Assembly: GCF_901709675.1 (NCBI RefSeq)
Contig: NC_051100.1
Location: forward strand, 8,528,786 to 8,592,785
Source: Syngnathus acus
Lineage: Eukaryota; Chordata; Actinopteri; Syngnathiformes; Syngnathidae
DNA: 64,000 nucleotides
Direction: 5' to 3'
The position numbers and the translations under genes are program-made. Shown here piece by piece: positions 38,768 through 52,010 of this stretch. Position 1 is the stretch's first letter; each line of letters starts with the position of its first letter. The notes under the pieces were generated by a model. That model searched no databases. It saw nothing but the letters and a program-made list of their open reading frames with translations, and was not told the origin of the DNA.

Positions 38768-38823
<56 letters not shown>
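38691..38823. repeat. compound GATA/GATC microsatellite
   Basis: GATA units, then about seven GATC (CGAT) units near 38730-38757, a GATA, further GATC, then a long GATA run. Confidence 0.95.
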
Positions 38824-40433
38824 TTAGAATAAAGGCTAATTAGATTATGATGATAGATTCATATTATGAATATAGGAACATGACAAGGACAAAAATGTAA
38901 TCTTATAAAAAGTAAGCCAAACTTACATGGGAAAAAAACCTAAGCTGTGCAAATAAAGTCCTGAAAGGGATACAAGTGATGAGAGTTGTTGTTTATTCTG
39001 TGCATCATTTTTTTTCAGCAATCCTACTACAGTGGGCATTGTGACTACTCTTGACATCAGTCCTTCGATGATGACCTGTATGTGGACTGCAACAACAACA
39101 ACAACAAAAAACAGCAGGATATGAATCAAACTTCTCTTTGGGGTAATACAATTATCGCAAAATGATTTACAAAAAGATTTACAACTTTTTTCCTGCAATA
39201 TCGTGACTTTATTCTCTCTCTCTTTTTTTTTTCTATTTCAGTGGGGCCCCAATGACCTTTCATCCATTATAACTGTGACCATTCGATGCCTGTCAAGAAA
39301 CCCAGTGAGGTCCTGTCACTTGACAGAGATGATGGTGAATTGTTTTTGTCTCAAATAATAGCCGGCAGTAGGTGTGATCTCATTTCACCATACACACTCA
39401 CCTTCACCCTTTTGTTGTTGGTTGCTGTCAGACGTTCTATTTTTGGGACTTTTTTTATCTCTTAGTGAGAGCTATTGACCTGGTGTTAACTTGCTGATCT
39501 GACAAGATGTGGCAACAGTTTTTGGTGCAATGGTAGACGAGGTATAACAAAACGTTGCGGAAAACAAGGGAACAACAAACTTCCCTGCAAAGTGTTCGAA
39601 TTGAGAGGCCCTGCAGTCCATTACTGAAAGTGGTGGAAGAAGCAATTTGCTGTCATGTCCTGTTTTCTTCCTATTTCCACTGAAAGGGTCATTTTCAGCC
39701 AGCGGGGAGCTTGAAAGCCAACGAACATCAGTGAGGCGTTTGCAGTAACTGGCAAAAAGGCCACCGCGCGTGTTGTTTGACTTTGGTGTTTTATTGCACA
39801 GTGAATTGGACCTGAGCATCAAATCACAATCACAATGAAGCCATTAGGAGACTTGAAAACTCTTAAGAGCTCACTTGAGATGTGGCAGTGTATTAAAATA
39901 AAACACCAGTTGATGCGGTAGTGGGAGTCGTGTTGCATACAGGAGGGGCAAGAATTCTTATCACATTCAGAACCTTTGACACAACCTTTGTGATTAAGTG
40001 CTATACACATCATCTTGATTTGAGCTTATCAAATGAGGAATTTAAAAATCCTTGGACATTGTTTGGAGCATTAACACGTTCACCACTGGACACAAATCAC
40101 TGTTGACAAATAAACATTGAAAGTTGACATTATATCTATTTCAGAAAGTTGAGATTAAATCACTTTTACCCGATCCGTATTTGGTAATATCATTTTGTTC
40201 AGGATGCTCTGCTGTCTGCAGGGTGAAGCTTCCTCTTAACTGTACACTGCATTTCGGCAAGTGTTTGTTTTGGTTTTGGTTGGCTCCTCTCTGTCTTTTA
40301 ACTCTCAAATATATTTACTGCTGGCATGACTCAGCCAGCCAGTTTCAACTCTTAAAGTAGAAAACTTTCTTTGCTCCTCAACATCAAAACATCCATTTCC
40401 GAGCCAGTTGGACTCCAACAGTGGTGGGATCCG

Positions 40434-40459
40434 CTGTGTGTGTGTGTGTGTGTGTGTGT
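40434..40459. repeat. (GT)n microsatellite
   Basis: About 13 GT units. Confidence 0.9.
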
Positions 40460-43400
40460 TTTTCATTGTATGTACGCTTGTGTGAATTGTAATTGAGAGA
40501 GAGAAAGTGTGGGAGTCGTGGCTAAATGCATCTTTGCCTTTGGGGGTTTCGGTGTTTGTCCAGATGATAAGGTGTGATGATTTGCCGAGACAAACTGTGA
40601 GGGATTGTCTGAAGCCACAATCTGAGTTTTGTAGGCGTTTAGCACTTGGGGATATATTGGTAGACAGGAATGTCCATCTTATTCTTGTGCGGCAGTTTAT
40701 TTTTAATGCTCAGGAAGCTTGTTTGATGCAGTTTCTGGTGTGATGGAGCGTATATAAAAGCTACGTACGTTATGGCTTATTATTTTTTCCCCTTAACTTC
40801 ACCATTTGATTAAGGTAGAACTAGAGCTGTTCCGGGTTACATCATCTGTGGAATGCCATGTATTCCAAAATGAGGGTCTCAGATATTTTATTATGTTTAC
40901 AAAAGTGGGACATCAACACTCACCCATCTGGAGTAGTACTCAGTCAGCACTAATAGATGTCCTGAGGGGAATGGTCCAGTCATGTCTATTGCTGGTTTCT
41001 GTCATGTTTTAGGTGGGAGTTCCCTTTTCGCAATAGGACCATCCTGGGAAGTAGAGCTGTTTAACTGACTAACTCTTCTGCTTCTCAATTAATACCAGAC
41101 GGCCACATTTGTGTTCTCAGGTTCTTTTTTGTTTTGACTATTCCCTGATGTCCTTCGTGTGCTACCATAAGCATCCTGTACCGTACTGTTATTCCCCCGG
41201 GGGAATAACAATGCCAGTCCACCTGAACACCATTATTCCCTCTGTGGAAAGTTCACTTTTACAGCCTGATAAGCAGTCTCATATTTACTCCAGTCACCTG
41301 TTTCGATACAGCTCATTAAGGTGGTGAGAGGTCCTGCAGACAGATCCTTAATTTGCCATGCAGAAACTTTACATCATACTGCATTGAACCACAAAGGAAA
41401 CATGTTACCTTTCTGTACTGGCCATTTGGCTATACGACATGTTGGGAGTTTTCTTTCTTTTTTTTAAATTTTTGTAGATGCATGCAGTTCGAAACAGCCA
41501 CTGGCACCGTTGTGGGTGTGAACACAGTCATTTTGCCTTCCAATTGATGGAAGCAGCTCCTCTCGTTCCCTTTAAAATCAGTGTGTTACAAGCACACAGT
41601 TTTTGGCATTGTGGAAGCACAAATAGCCTCACTGGAGTCCATGCAGAAGATCAAAGTACACAGTGCGTTGCAGGTAGACCTCCCCGGGTGGATGATGTAA
41701 AGTTGCCCAGGGCAATCACAGATCATCGCTGTGAAGTGAGCACTTGGAGACCACCTTCCAACCTGATGTTACATGTCTATATGTGAAACCAACCACCTCA
41801 GAGCTGTGCCGCAGCCAAAAATGATAATAATTAAGTGATCTCTAGAATAAATCAGAGGGTTAATTGTATGCTGCTGTAACTTTTATGAATGATGACATCC
41901 TTGCCTTGGATGAAATTCGCCAAAATTGTGTTAAACCACCTTCACCACAACTTCGAGCTCCTTCCAGCAGGCATAAAGTTTAGTTTTTTGCTTTAAGCAA
42001 GAACATTGATAATTGTCAATCTATTGTTATCTCTTATTGTGAATGTATTTCTGACATGCAAAATATTTTTTCAGTTTTCTTACTAAACCTTCCCAGCTGG
42101 CCTCATCTCTTGTGAAAAAGATGTCCCGCACTTCTGCTCCTGCCAAGTGCAGCAATAAAGCTCTTTTCTGTCCAGCATCACAGATCTTCACCCGATTAAA
42201 ACCACTAATCCACTTTAGTCAGCAAACACTGATATTGGTTGAGTTGCACAACACATTAAAACCAGCTACCGTCTGCAGTCTCAGAGACATGCTCTTCTTC
42301 CTTTCAGCTTCACCTGCAGCCATCTGACTACATGATGGTCCTTTTTTACTTTAAATTAAATCCACATCAACATTTGTAGTGTACTTACCTCATTTTAACA
42401 TCACCGAACTGAACGGCTTCCAGTGACAATGTGTCATGGAATGCTATTAAGAAGCAAGAATAAACTCACAATTACCTTTGTTGGTAAAAATTGTAGAGAG
42501 AGGTGATGACCATGAGACTCCCGAGAGGACAGGGGAGGGGATTCAATTTGGAAAGATGTCTATCATGTGGGCAGATTTAACCACATGCTTTTGGAGATTG
42601 GCAAAGAAAGAATGTTAATCATGGCTCTCTAAAAATCAGTCAGTGTCAAAGAAGACAATGCCACAATGAGAACAAATGTTCTCCATTTCACTTGCATTGA
42701 ATAGAAGAACACACTTGTCAACTCTGTTCAGGAATCGATTCAAGTGGAATTCTCTCATGGAGGAGCACAAATTCAGCCTCGTAGGTTAAATAGTCGCACA
42801 ATAAAAAGGTTGATCATCCAATCAATCAAATGCTAATCACAGGTTCAATTGCTTTTGAATAGATTTTTATTGAGTGTGTGAATACATTTTAGCAGGTAAC
42901 GGCACCCTAGTGATTGGCCTAATAGATATTGTAAACACCTTTAAAAATCCCGATTTATTGACAAAAATTTAATCTTTATTCTATTTTGAGCATTTTAACT
43001 CTTTATTATCGAACTCATGAATAATGTTTTCAAGGGTGAGGCGACATGTTTAACATTTACAGTATACAGTCAAAGTAGTATATACTTTTGAAGAAAAAAA
43101 AATGAAGGTTTGCTTGAATGTGAACTTATAGTAGGACATTCCACGCTTCCACATCCTGTCCTCACATGAGTTATAGATTTACAATTTCAACATCGAGGCA
43201 TGATTCACCTTAGCATCAAAGACATATATTTAAAAAAAAAAAGTATAGCAGCAGTTTTCAAAGCGAGCAACTCGCATCACTCCTCAGTCCAGTGTGTGTG
43301 TGAAAGTGCAGCAATCAATCCGGATTTGCCAAGACGTGGAGATGAGTGATGTTGCCGCTTATGATATCTAGTCTGGTGGTGAAAGAGCATTGATTGTAGG

Positions 43401-45589
43401 CTTTCTCCAAGACACTGCCCTGTCAACGATAAGATTAAGCTGCCAGAGTGGGCCCATCATACCCTCACACTCCCTCTGCAGCATCCGCTATGTGAATAAC
43501 CTCAACACCAGTTTATTTTTTGTAAATTGCTAAACTGGCAACAAGATGGCTGAGATGAATGAATCACGATGATGTATATGAGTGTATGTATTTCAATGTC
43601 AGTGTCTGTAACGAAACCAAGCAGGTCATAGTCACGAGGCTGGAGTTTTATGACAGCAGTTTAGAAAGACCTCTCAACTTGGAAACAAATCATTTACTGA
43701 TTAAATTTGCTTAAACACTTGCGTTCCCCCAGAACACAACATCTGCGTGGAGATTTGTAGACAAAACACAGCAAACTGTTGGAAACAAATATGTAAATCA
43801 AGTCAACACCTGCTCATAAAATATCTCCATTCTTATATAAGAACAATGTGGACTCAAGAATAATCTCAAAACAATGAATTAGCAGATTTTTTTTTCTCTC
43901 TCAAAGAAACCTTTTGTGTAAAACGGAAAAAAATACGTTTTTATAAGCTATGGTGTTCTGTTTACATACCAGGTGAATTGAAGGAGAATGACAAAAACTA
44001 AAACATTCTGATTTGCCACATTAACCACTGCAAACAAGAATATTCCCTCATGAAATTGAATTGTAACAATACTACATTATCAACACCATACTGCTACCCT
44101 TACTGACAATTTTTCATTAGAGTGAGTGAATAAATATAAATTGGATGACTGCTAATGTTTCAGTTCGGTAGTTCACATGACGACCAGTAGATGTCAGAAG
44201 GGTTTCTCATAAACAGCAGTTCTCTGGACATATTTCACGTGATATGAAAAAATGAAGTACAGCCAGCTTGAGTCATACATGTAGGTAATGAATTTCTGAT
44301 GAAATAAAAGTGGTTTTGTAAGGAAATAGGAGAAAGCACATGTGGAGTGTGATGACATATCACTCTCATAGCAAGCAGAAGAACAGCTGGACAGATCAAT
44401 AAGAGTGACCATCAAGCAACATCTTGCAAATAAACAAGAGTACCTGTGCTGTATGAATATTGATAAAAAGATGAAAGTGGTTGCAAAACAAATTGCCTCT
44501 CTCTCTCTTATCACCGTGACAACCAACCACAAAAAGTCCCACGAGAGCTTGCAGCTTTGAAGATGCAGGACATTATATTTGACGAATCATTCAAAAATTG
44601 ACTTATTTTTTAGTATACTTATTCCAACGGCATATGCTAATGTCTAATATTTTTCCACTTACTGCTGTGATTTTACTTTGTAATGTCTTCAGGGACAAAG
44701 CTGCCCCATTTGCTTGGTGTTTTCCTTTTCGGGATGAGCTCATCAGACAGACCAAACACTTTTACTCCAGATGCACAATGTGGGCACAGCTGTTAGTCCT
44801 GCAAAAACATACAACAACTTTAATTGATCATGATCAGTGGTCACATTCACAAACTCTCTGTACCCACACTGGCCATCTTGGTCTCTGTCTTCCTAATCCA
44901 GAACACAAACAGGCAATTGCCTACATGACAATTCATTTCCATGCTGCAGCTACATTTTAATTACCTTCTCTTTTCTGGGCCTTCATGGTGAGAGATCAAA
45001 TACACAAAAGATATTATGGGCTTTTGCATACCTGCGGGAAGGGCTGGCGGATTGGGGCGGTTTATCATGGTTATAATGGTGAGGGCGAATTCTTTTTGGT
45101 GACAATAAGACCATAATTAGCTGCGGAAATGCAGTCAAGTGCAACATAAGGCCAAGTCATTAACTTGCAGTCCACCTCAGACTCTAAATGATTGGAGCTG
45201 GGGGTTAAGGGGACGGCTGTCGATGTCCTCTATTATTCTGAGGAACACAAATTCCAATGATCACATAAAAAAATGGTAAGTAAGCCCAAGGCTGCTGGTC
45301 TGACAATCAGCTGTCTAGAAAGAACTGGGGTCACGGGGATGAGATTGCCGGAAGAGGGACATGACATGTAATTAGGATCTTCTAATGTGCCCCTCACATT
45401 AGTGATTTTTCTCGTGTTGCCTCCTCTTTTGTGAGGAGTTATGTCTGCCTCAGAGTGCAAGGGCTCTGGGTTAAAATCTCAACAGAAGTTTGTGGTTGTG
45501 TGGGGATTTTGCAGGCAATCTGGCTTCCTTCCATATTGCAAAAAATGTACACGTTTGGTTTGGAAGCGTCCACAGATGTAAATGTGTGT

Positions 45590-45695
45590 GACTGCTTGTT
45601 TGGCCTTTTGCCCAAAGTCAGCTGGGATAGGTTCCAGCTCACCCCGGGTTTAAATGAGGACTAGTGCTATAGAAAATAAAGGATAGATTAATAAA
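45590..45695 (+). repeat. fish L2/SINE-type repeat tail
   Basis: CCCAAAGTCAGCTGGGATAG followed by GTTCCAGCTCACCCC, ATGAGGAC and GCTATAGAAAATAAAGGATAG follow the common fish repeat ending in '...GGCTCCAGC...ATGAGGATAAGCGGTATAGAAAATGGATGG'. Recognised by pattern memory only. Confidence 0.6.
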
Positions 45696-48133
45696 TTCCC
45701 GGCTCAGATTACTACCATTAAAATATTCATGAAACAAATAGACAACTCATCCAATAGAAAAGTGATTTAAAGGATTGAATGACAAATGTAAAAAAAAGAA
45801 AAAAAAAGTGAATGAGTTGATTCTTTAGTTGCTCAGTGATCAAAAGGCTCCCCAGATTTTTTTAATGTCTTGAAAATGCTTAAACTCTACTTTGTACTAC
45901 TATTAGGGCATTCGACTTTATAGGTTCCACTGTGAGCCGATGCGGCAGTGTGGACATGACAATAAGATATTTATATTCTACAAGAAGCAGTCCTCCTGTT
46001 GGAATAACAGTCTTCATACTCGATACATTAGAATAACGGATGAATATTTTATATACCGATGGAGTGCGATCTCGCCTCAGATGCTATTGGCGGTGGATAC
46101 CATGGCTACACTCACACACACTTGACTCTCCCTCTAAAATGATCTGAGCCGTCGATGTTTCCTTGGAAGGAAATAAAGAAAGCTCAACAACAGAAGATGA
46201 AAGATTGTCTTAGCTACAGTGCTCACACACATTTCATTTGGTAAATCTGCAAGAGGTATCGGGCAGTCATGGTGTGATCTGACTCGTCTCATGCCACCAC
46301 TACTGTCCAGGCTGTCTCTTGTCTTACCGAGTGTCTTGTGGGAACAGTTCTGTTCTGCACACTAAGATGGAGAAGCAGACAAGAATCATGCAGAAATCAT
46401 GAATATCGGAGACTATTTGAGTTGTGGACATACCCAACAACCACATAGTTTTTCTGACATTGTTCTTGTCATTTTACTGTTGGGTGGAAGGTTGGGTGGC
46501 CTAAAAAAGGCCATGTCAAGCAACCTGAAAATAACGAGACAGTTTTGAACCTGACAAAAAAAAAAAGTATCCCCCACTGTTTTGGTTTAGGACACACTGG
46601 AGGCGATGTATGTTTTAAAGTACGATGACCACTATTGTGGATTTGAATTTCAACAATGATAAATAAAAACTACTTCATAGACATATTATTTTAATTTTAT
46701 GAAAACTTTTGACTTTCTTGTCCCCTTGGAAGGTCACTTTGAAAGTTTTGTAGAAAACAGTATAATTTTTTAAATGTGCTCATAAAGGAACCTACTGTAT
46801 GCACATCAGAGATTACTAGATTTATGGTGATTAGCATTCGAAAATACCCCCATTTTAATATCTATTATGCGGTTCTTATCTTTTTTATCTGGAAATTCAA
46901 AAGCTTCACAGAGGGATTTACTATATTACATTAAAAAGTAACCACTTACATCACTTACTTAAAGATTAAAGTTTTACATGATTTAAAGAAGATAATTCAT
47001 CGTGTACTGAATGCAGAGTGAAGAGAATGCAGAGGAACAATAGAGTTTACCAGGATACTGTTATACACAACACATCTGTAATGATGAATATAGCAGAAAT
47101 TCGAGAGTCGTTATTGTGAATAACACATTTGAAGCAGCTCTTGATTTTCAAGGCTCATACACTTGACTATCATTAAATCAAGTCAAGCAATCAGTTGCAT
47201 TTTCTTAATGTGTGTGCTCCAGTCATGGGGAGAGCAAACTTTGACCGGCATGATTCATGCAATCACAAGTGTCATCCTGGAAGTCAAACTCAAAAGTGAG
47301 AAAGGGCTCCCTCCTTTCATGTTGTTATCAAAGCTTCCCTGGAAGGAGGACAATATTGACCTACGTTCGTGTGGACTCCTTCACAGACGGGTGCACTCTG
47401 CTATCCCACTCCACCCCTGCCATCAAATCAATCAACCTGCCTAATTAACTGCATTCAAATGAGCTCACCAGTACATCCCCCCTTTTCTCCAACAAAGAAT
47501 GCGGTTGCCCATCGGAGATTCCTCTTCAATCAAAACTGGTAATGAAATTTCTGTTTGTCAATTCAGTTTTAGTTATTGAAATAGAAAATTACAATCTGTC
47601 ATAAGAGGTGAGGTTTAAAGGATTTTACAATATAGTACTGTATTCTCCTGAGACCTGAAGATATTTCAATTTCTTTTCATATAATAATAATAATAATAAT
47701 AATCTCCATAGTTCACAGATCCAAATTAACACTGTGCTTTCAAAACAAATTTATTATACTACTTTTTACTATATTTTACAACATTGACAATCAAGCAGAC
47801 TTGAATCAGTTCACTCAAAAGATTCGTTCAAACGAATCGTTCAACGAATCGTCCCCCCCCCACACACACACTGATAATTTTTATTTTTTATTTTTTTTAT
47901 TTCAATAACACACACAACTAAGCAATACACCAGACAAAAAACAATCAAGTAAACACGGTAATGTCGACAACGGCAACGCACACATTTTTCTCTATATTAC
48001 AACATCCCGTGGGAACAACATATACATCAAACAATACAACTACACCCCCCCCCCTAAAATGTTTTTTATATATAATAATAATAATCTGCTCGGTTATTCA
48101 CACATTTCTTTCTATAATACAACACCTACACTA

Positions 48134-48910
48134 GTGTTGGCTCGTGAGTGAACGATTCGTTCAATAGAACGAATCTTTTTAGTGAACGAGAGTGACCGAA
48201 TGACTTCCTAAAGTGATTCGTTCTTTTTTCAGTTCATTTGACTTCAACCAGTAGGTGTCAGTAATGCCCATTGAAGCTGGTGCCACCTCGCCGTAAAACA
48301 AAACGAAGAAGAAATGACGTAACTTCCCGTTCACGAACGAGTCGTGAATTGCATTTACCGTTCACTAACGAACGAATCTGTGAGTGAACAAATCAGTGAG
48401 TGAGTGATTCGCATTTCCAGTTCATTGCGAGGACGGATCAGTGAGGGAACGAATTTTGACTTTCCCGTTCGCGAACGAGTCAATGGGTCAACTGCCTTCA
48501 TTCCTTCCCGTGCATCAGTCAGTGAACGTGTTGCGTCTCCCTCCTGTCGTGAACTATGTAAGCCAGAATGTCGATTTACGATTTGCCAAGGAAAGAAAGA
48601 ACCACTCACTGAAACAGCACTTCTTTTATGCGCGTTTTCTCCAAGCTAACGGCTTACTTTATTGCATGAACTATTGCACTTATAGTAGTTTTTAAATAAC
48701 GTGTATGCATACGTATATACGCCTAAATATTGTTATCCAATATATCTACTGCAATTTCACATTGGATTGCTGGTTTGAAATTTACTTTTAATAATATTAT
48801 TATTTTTAATAAAAATGTATGTTAAAACTTGTCTGGTGTTTTATTCCTTGTTTTATATTCGCCAATTAAAACATAAAAATCAGACATTTGGTTAACTGCT
48901 TTATATGACA
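48134..48910 (+). repeat. left arm of long inverted repeat
   Basis: Counterpart of 52011-52700 on the opposite strand. Rich in GTTCACGAACGA / GATTCGTTC words, which are partly self-complementary. Confidence 0.8.
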
Positions 48911-49019
48911 TATGTGCAGGTACACCTCATGGACACTTCAATAGGTACACTACACGAGGTCAAAACAAAACAATAAAGACAGGGTTAATTGCACAATAAA
49001 CGCACATTTAGCTATATTC

Positions 49020-49100
49020 TCACACCTGGGATCGAACCAAGTTCTTACTGAGCAAGAGCCCGGGTCTTTAACCAGTTGGCTATTTCAACCTGGCTGCCCA
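49020..49100 (-). repeat. tRNA-like (SINE-type) head, copy 1
   Basis: The minus strand carries a pol III A-box-like TAGCCAACTGG and, about 40 bases on, a B-box-like GGTTCGATCC. The T-arm can pair fully (CTTGG / CCAGG around a TTCGATC loop). The D and anticodon arms are poor, so this is a tRNA-derived repeat head rather than a functional tRNA. Confidence 0.55.
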
Positions 49101-49414
49101 TGGTCGTCTGCACTGATTTGGACTAGTGATGTGCATTCCAGTTCATTTAAGAACTGAATCTTTAGAATCAGTTCACTCAAAATATTTGTTCAAAAGAATC
49201 ATTCGCCGAATCGTTCGCTACACTTTCTTATTTAATCATTCATTCATTTTTTTTTTTTTTTCTTACCTCGTGTAGTGTACCTATTGTAGTGTCCATGAGG
49301 TGTACCTAATCACAGGCCACTTCAATAGGGAAAAAGCTTAAGTGAAAGTGAAAAGTGCCACACCCGCCCTCACCCCCACTTTCTGATTGGCTGTTAGATC
49401 TGTGATGTCACTTG

Positions 49415-51187
49415 GACACTCCATTAGGTACACCACCATTTTCAAGTGTACTTAATAACAGGCCACTTTATTAGGGAAATATCATGGTCAAAGGTCACAG
49501 GTGTCAAGCTCTGGTCCTTGGGGCCGCGTTCCAATATGTTTTCCAAGTTACCCTCGTTAAACACACCTGCGTGAAAAGTTTTAGCTCCTTTCACGTTCTG
49601 CAGGAGCTAAAACTTTTCACGCAGGTGCACTTAACGAGGGAATCACATGGACACTCCAGTAGGTACACCGCCATTTTCAAGTGTACCTAATAACAGGCCA
49701 CTTTATTAGGGAAATATCATGGTCGAAGGTCACAGGTGTCAAGCGCTGGTCCTCGGGGCCGCGTTCCAATATGTTTTCCAAGTTACCCTCGTTAAACACA
49801 CCTGCGTGAAAAGTTTTAGCTCCTTTCACGTTCTGCAGGAGCTAAAAGTTTTCACGCAGGTGCACTTAACGAGGGAATCACACGGACACTCCATTAGGTA
49901 CACCGCCATTTTCAAGTGTACCTAATAACAGGCCACTTTATTAGGGAAATATCATAGTCGAAGGTCACAGGTGTCAAGCGCTGGTCCTCGGGGCCGCGTT
50001 CCAATATGTTTTCCAAGTTACCCTCGTTAAACACACCTGCGTGAAAAGTTTTAGCTCCTTTCACGTTCTGCAGGAGCTAAAAGTTTTCACGCAGGTGCAC
50101 TTAACGAGGGAATCACACGGACACTCCATTAGGTACACCGCCATTTTCAAGTGTACCTAATAACAGGCCACTTTATTAGGGAAATATCATGGTCAAAGGT
50201 CACAGGTGTCAAGCTCTAGTCCTCGGGGCCGCGTTCCAATATGGTTTCCAAGTTACCCTCGTTAAACACACCTGCGTGAAAAGTTTTAGCTCATTTCACG
50301 TTCTGCAGGAGCTAAAACTTTTCACGCAGGTGCACTTAACGAGGAAATCACACGGACACTCCATTAGGTACACCGCCATTTTCAAGTGTACCTAATAACA
50401 GGCCACTTTATTAGGGAAATATCATAGTCGAAGGTCACAGGTGTCAAGCGCTGGTCCTCGGGGCCGCGTTCCAATATGTTTTCCAAGTTACCCTCGTTAA
50501 ACACACCTGCGTGAAAAGATTTTGGTCATTTTCACGTTCTGCAGGAGCTAAAACTTTTCACGCAGGTGCACTTAACGAGGGAATCACATGGACACTCCAT
50601 TAGGTACACCGCCATTTTCAAGTGTACCTAATAACAGGCCACTTTATTAGGGAAATATCATAGTCGAAGGTCACAGGTGTCAAGCGCTGGTCCTCGGGGC
50701 CGCGTTCCAATATGTTTTCCAAGTTACCCTCGTTAAACACACCTGCGTGAAAAGTTTTAGCTCCTTTCACGTTCTGCAGGAGCTAAAACTTTTCACGCAG
50801 GTGCACTTAACGAGGGACTCACACAGACACTCCATTAGGTACACCGCCATTTTCAAGTGTACCTAATAGCAGGCCACTTTATTAAGGAAATATCATGGTC
50901 AAAGGTCACAGGTGTCAAGCTCTAGTCCTCGGGGCCGCGTTCCAATATGTTTTCCAAGTTACCCTCGTTAAACACACCTGCGTGAAAAGTTTTAGCTCCT
51001 TTCACGTTCTGCAGGAGCTAAAACTTTTCACGCAGGTGCACTTAACGAGGGAATCTTGGAAAACATGTTGGAATGCGGCCCCAAGGACTAGAGCTTGACA
51101 CCTGTGACCTTTGAGCATGATATTTCCCTAATAAAGTGGCCTGTTATTAGGTACACTTGAAAATGGCGGTGTACCTAATAGAGTGTC
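49415..51187. repeat. seven-unit 235-bp palindrome-bearing tandem array
   Basis: Units start (GACACTCCA/T) near 49415, 49650, 49885, 50120, 50355, 50590 and 50826, with very high identity. Each contains inverted halves CACCTGCGTGAAAAGTTTTA and its complement around a loop of about 12 bases (TTCACGTTCTGC). The array closes at 51052-51187 with an inverted copy of its own beginning, ending ACCTAATAGAGTGTC, so the last unit plus closing segment (50826-51187) is a near-complete palindrome. This looks like a MITE with long terminal inverted repeats whose interior was tandemly multiplied. Confidence 0.85.
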
Positions 51188-51349
51188 TGAATGACAAGTT
51201 AGCGGAGCAAATCAATGGATCATTGATTGATCATTAGCTCCGCTAACTTGCGGTGGGGCCACCTTATGTATTTACACATAAATACTTGCATTTGCTTGGA
51301 TATGCGTACGCATACAAAGCGAGTTTCCAATTCTAAAAGTACGTTTAGG

Positions 51350-51433
51350 TATGTGCTCACACCTGGGATTGAACCAAGTTCTTTCCGAGCAAGGGCCCAT
51401 GTCATTAACCAGTCGGCTATTTCAACCTGGCAG
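51350..51433 (-). repeat. tRNA-like (SINE-type) head, copy 2
   Basis: Minus strand has TAGCCGACTGG (A box) and GGTTCAATCC (B box). It is a direct-orientation copy of the 49020-49100 element, with several substitutions. Confidence 0.5.
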
Positions 51434-52010
51434 CCTTTGGCCATCTGCACTATTTTGTACGAGTGATGTGCATTCCAGTTTTTAAGTGAACAGAATCTTT
51501 AGAATCACTTCACTCAAAAGATTTGTTCAAAAGAATCGTTCACCGAATCGTTCGCGACACTTTCTAATTTATTTATTCATTTATTTATTTTTACGTCGTG
51601 TAGTGTACCTATTGAAGTGTCCATGAGGTGTACCTAATCACAGACCACTTCATTAGGGAAAAATCATGGGCAAAGCTTAAATGAAAGTGAAAAGTGCCAC
51701 ACCCGCTCTCACCCCCACTTTCTGATTGGCTGTTTGATCTGTGACTTCATTCGGACACTCTATTAGGTACACCGCAATTTTCAGGTTCGTTCGCGAAGAT
51801 TCACGAGTGAGTGACAGACAGCGTTGCTGCTATGCCGACTTTGATGTTTTAATTTTGTATTTGTTGCATTGTAGTTGATGGTGTTATTATACCGAATGTG
51901 TTTGTGTTTGAATAAAAGGTTGAAAAAAAAAATCCCTTATGCCGACATTTGTTATTTTGGCCCAAAATCTTTGGGGGACACCAACTCATATAACAACGTA
52001 AAACACATAT

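Larger units (their letters stand above)
37840..48133. other. gene-free region upstream of lhcgr
   Basis: About 10 kb with no recognisable coding exon on either strand; all longer open frames lack conserved motifs and splice context. The part next to 37839 should contain the lhcgr 5' UTR and promoter, but no element could be placed. Identified contents are microsatellites (38691-38823, 40434-40459, 47683-47703) and a fish repeat fragment at 45590-45695; the rest is AT-rich and unassigned. Confidence 0.6.

Noticed and set aside
48404-48695. 81-84 codon open frames in the left arm
   Set aside because: They lie in the inverted repeat arm; the right-arm counterpart does not preserve them.
49020-49100. 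Functional tRNA gene
   Set aside because: Only the T-arm and box motifs are convincing; D and anticodon arms do not fold properly, and a diverged second copy exists within the same repeat.
49484-51098. Repeated 68-residue open frames
   Set aside because: They arise from the 235-bp repeat unit, include the hairpin and match no protein; several units lack the ATG.
49415-51187. CRISPR-like regular repeat spacing
   Set aside because: Eukaryotic locus; the whole 235-bp unit is repeated, with no variable spacers and no cas genes.
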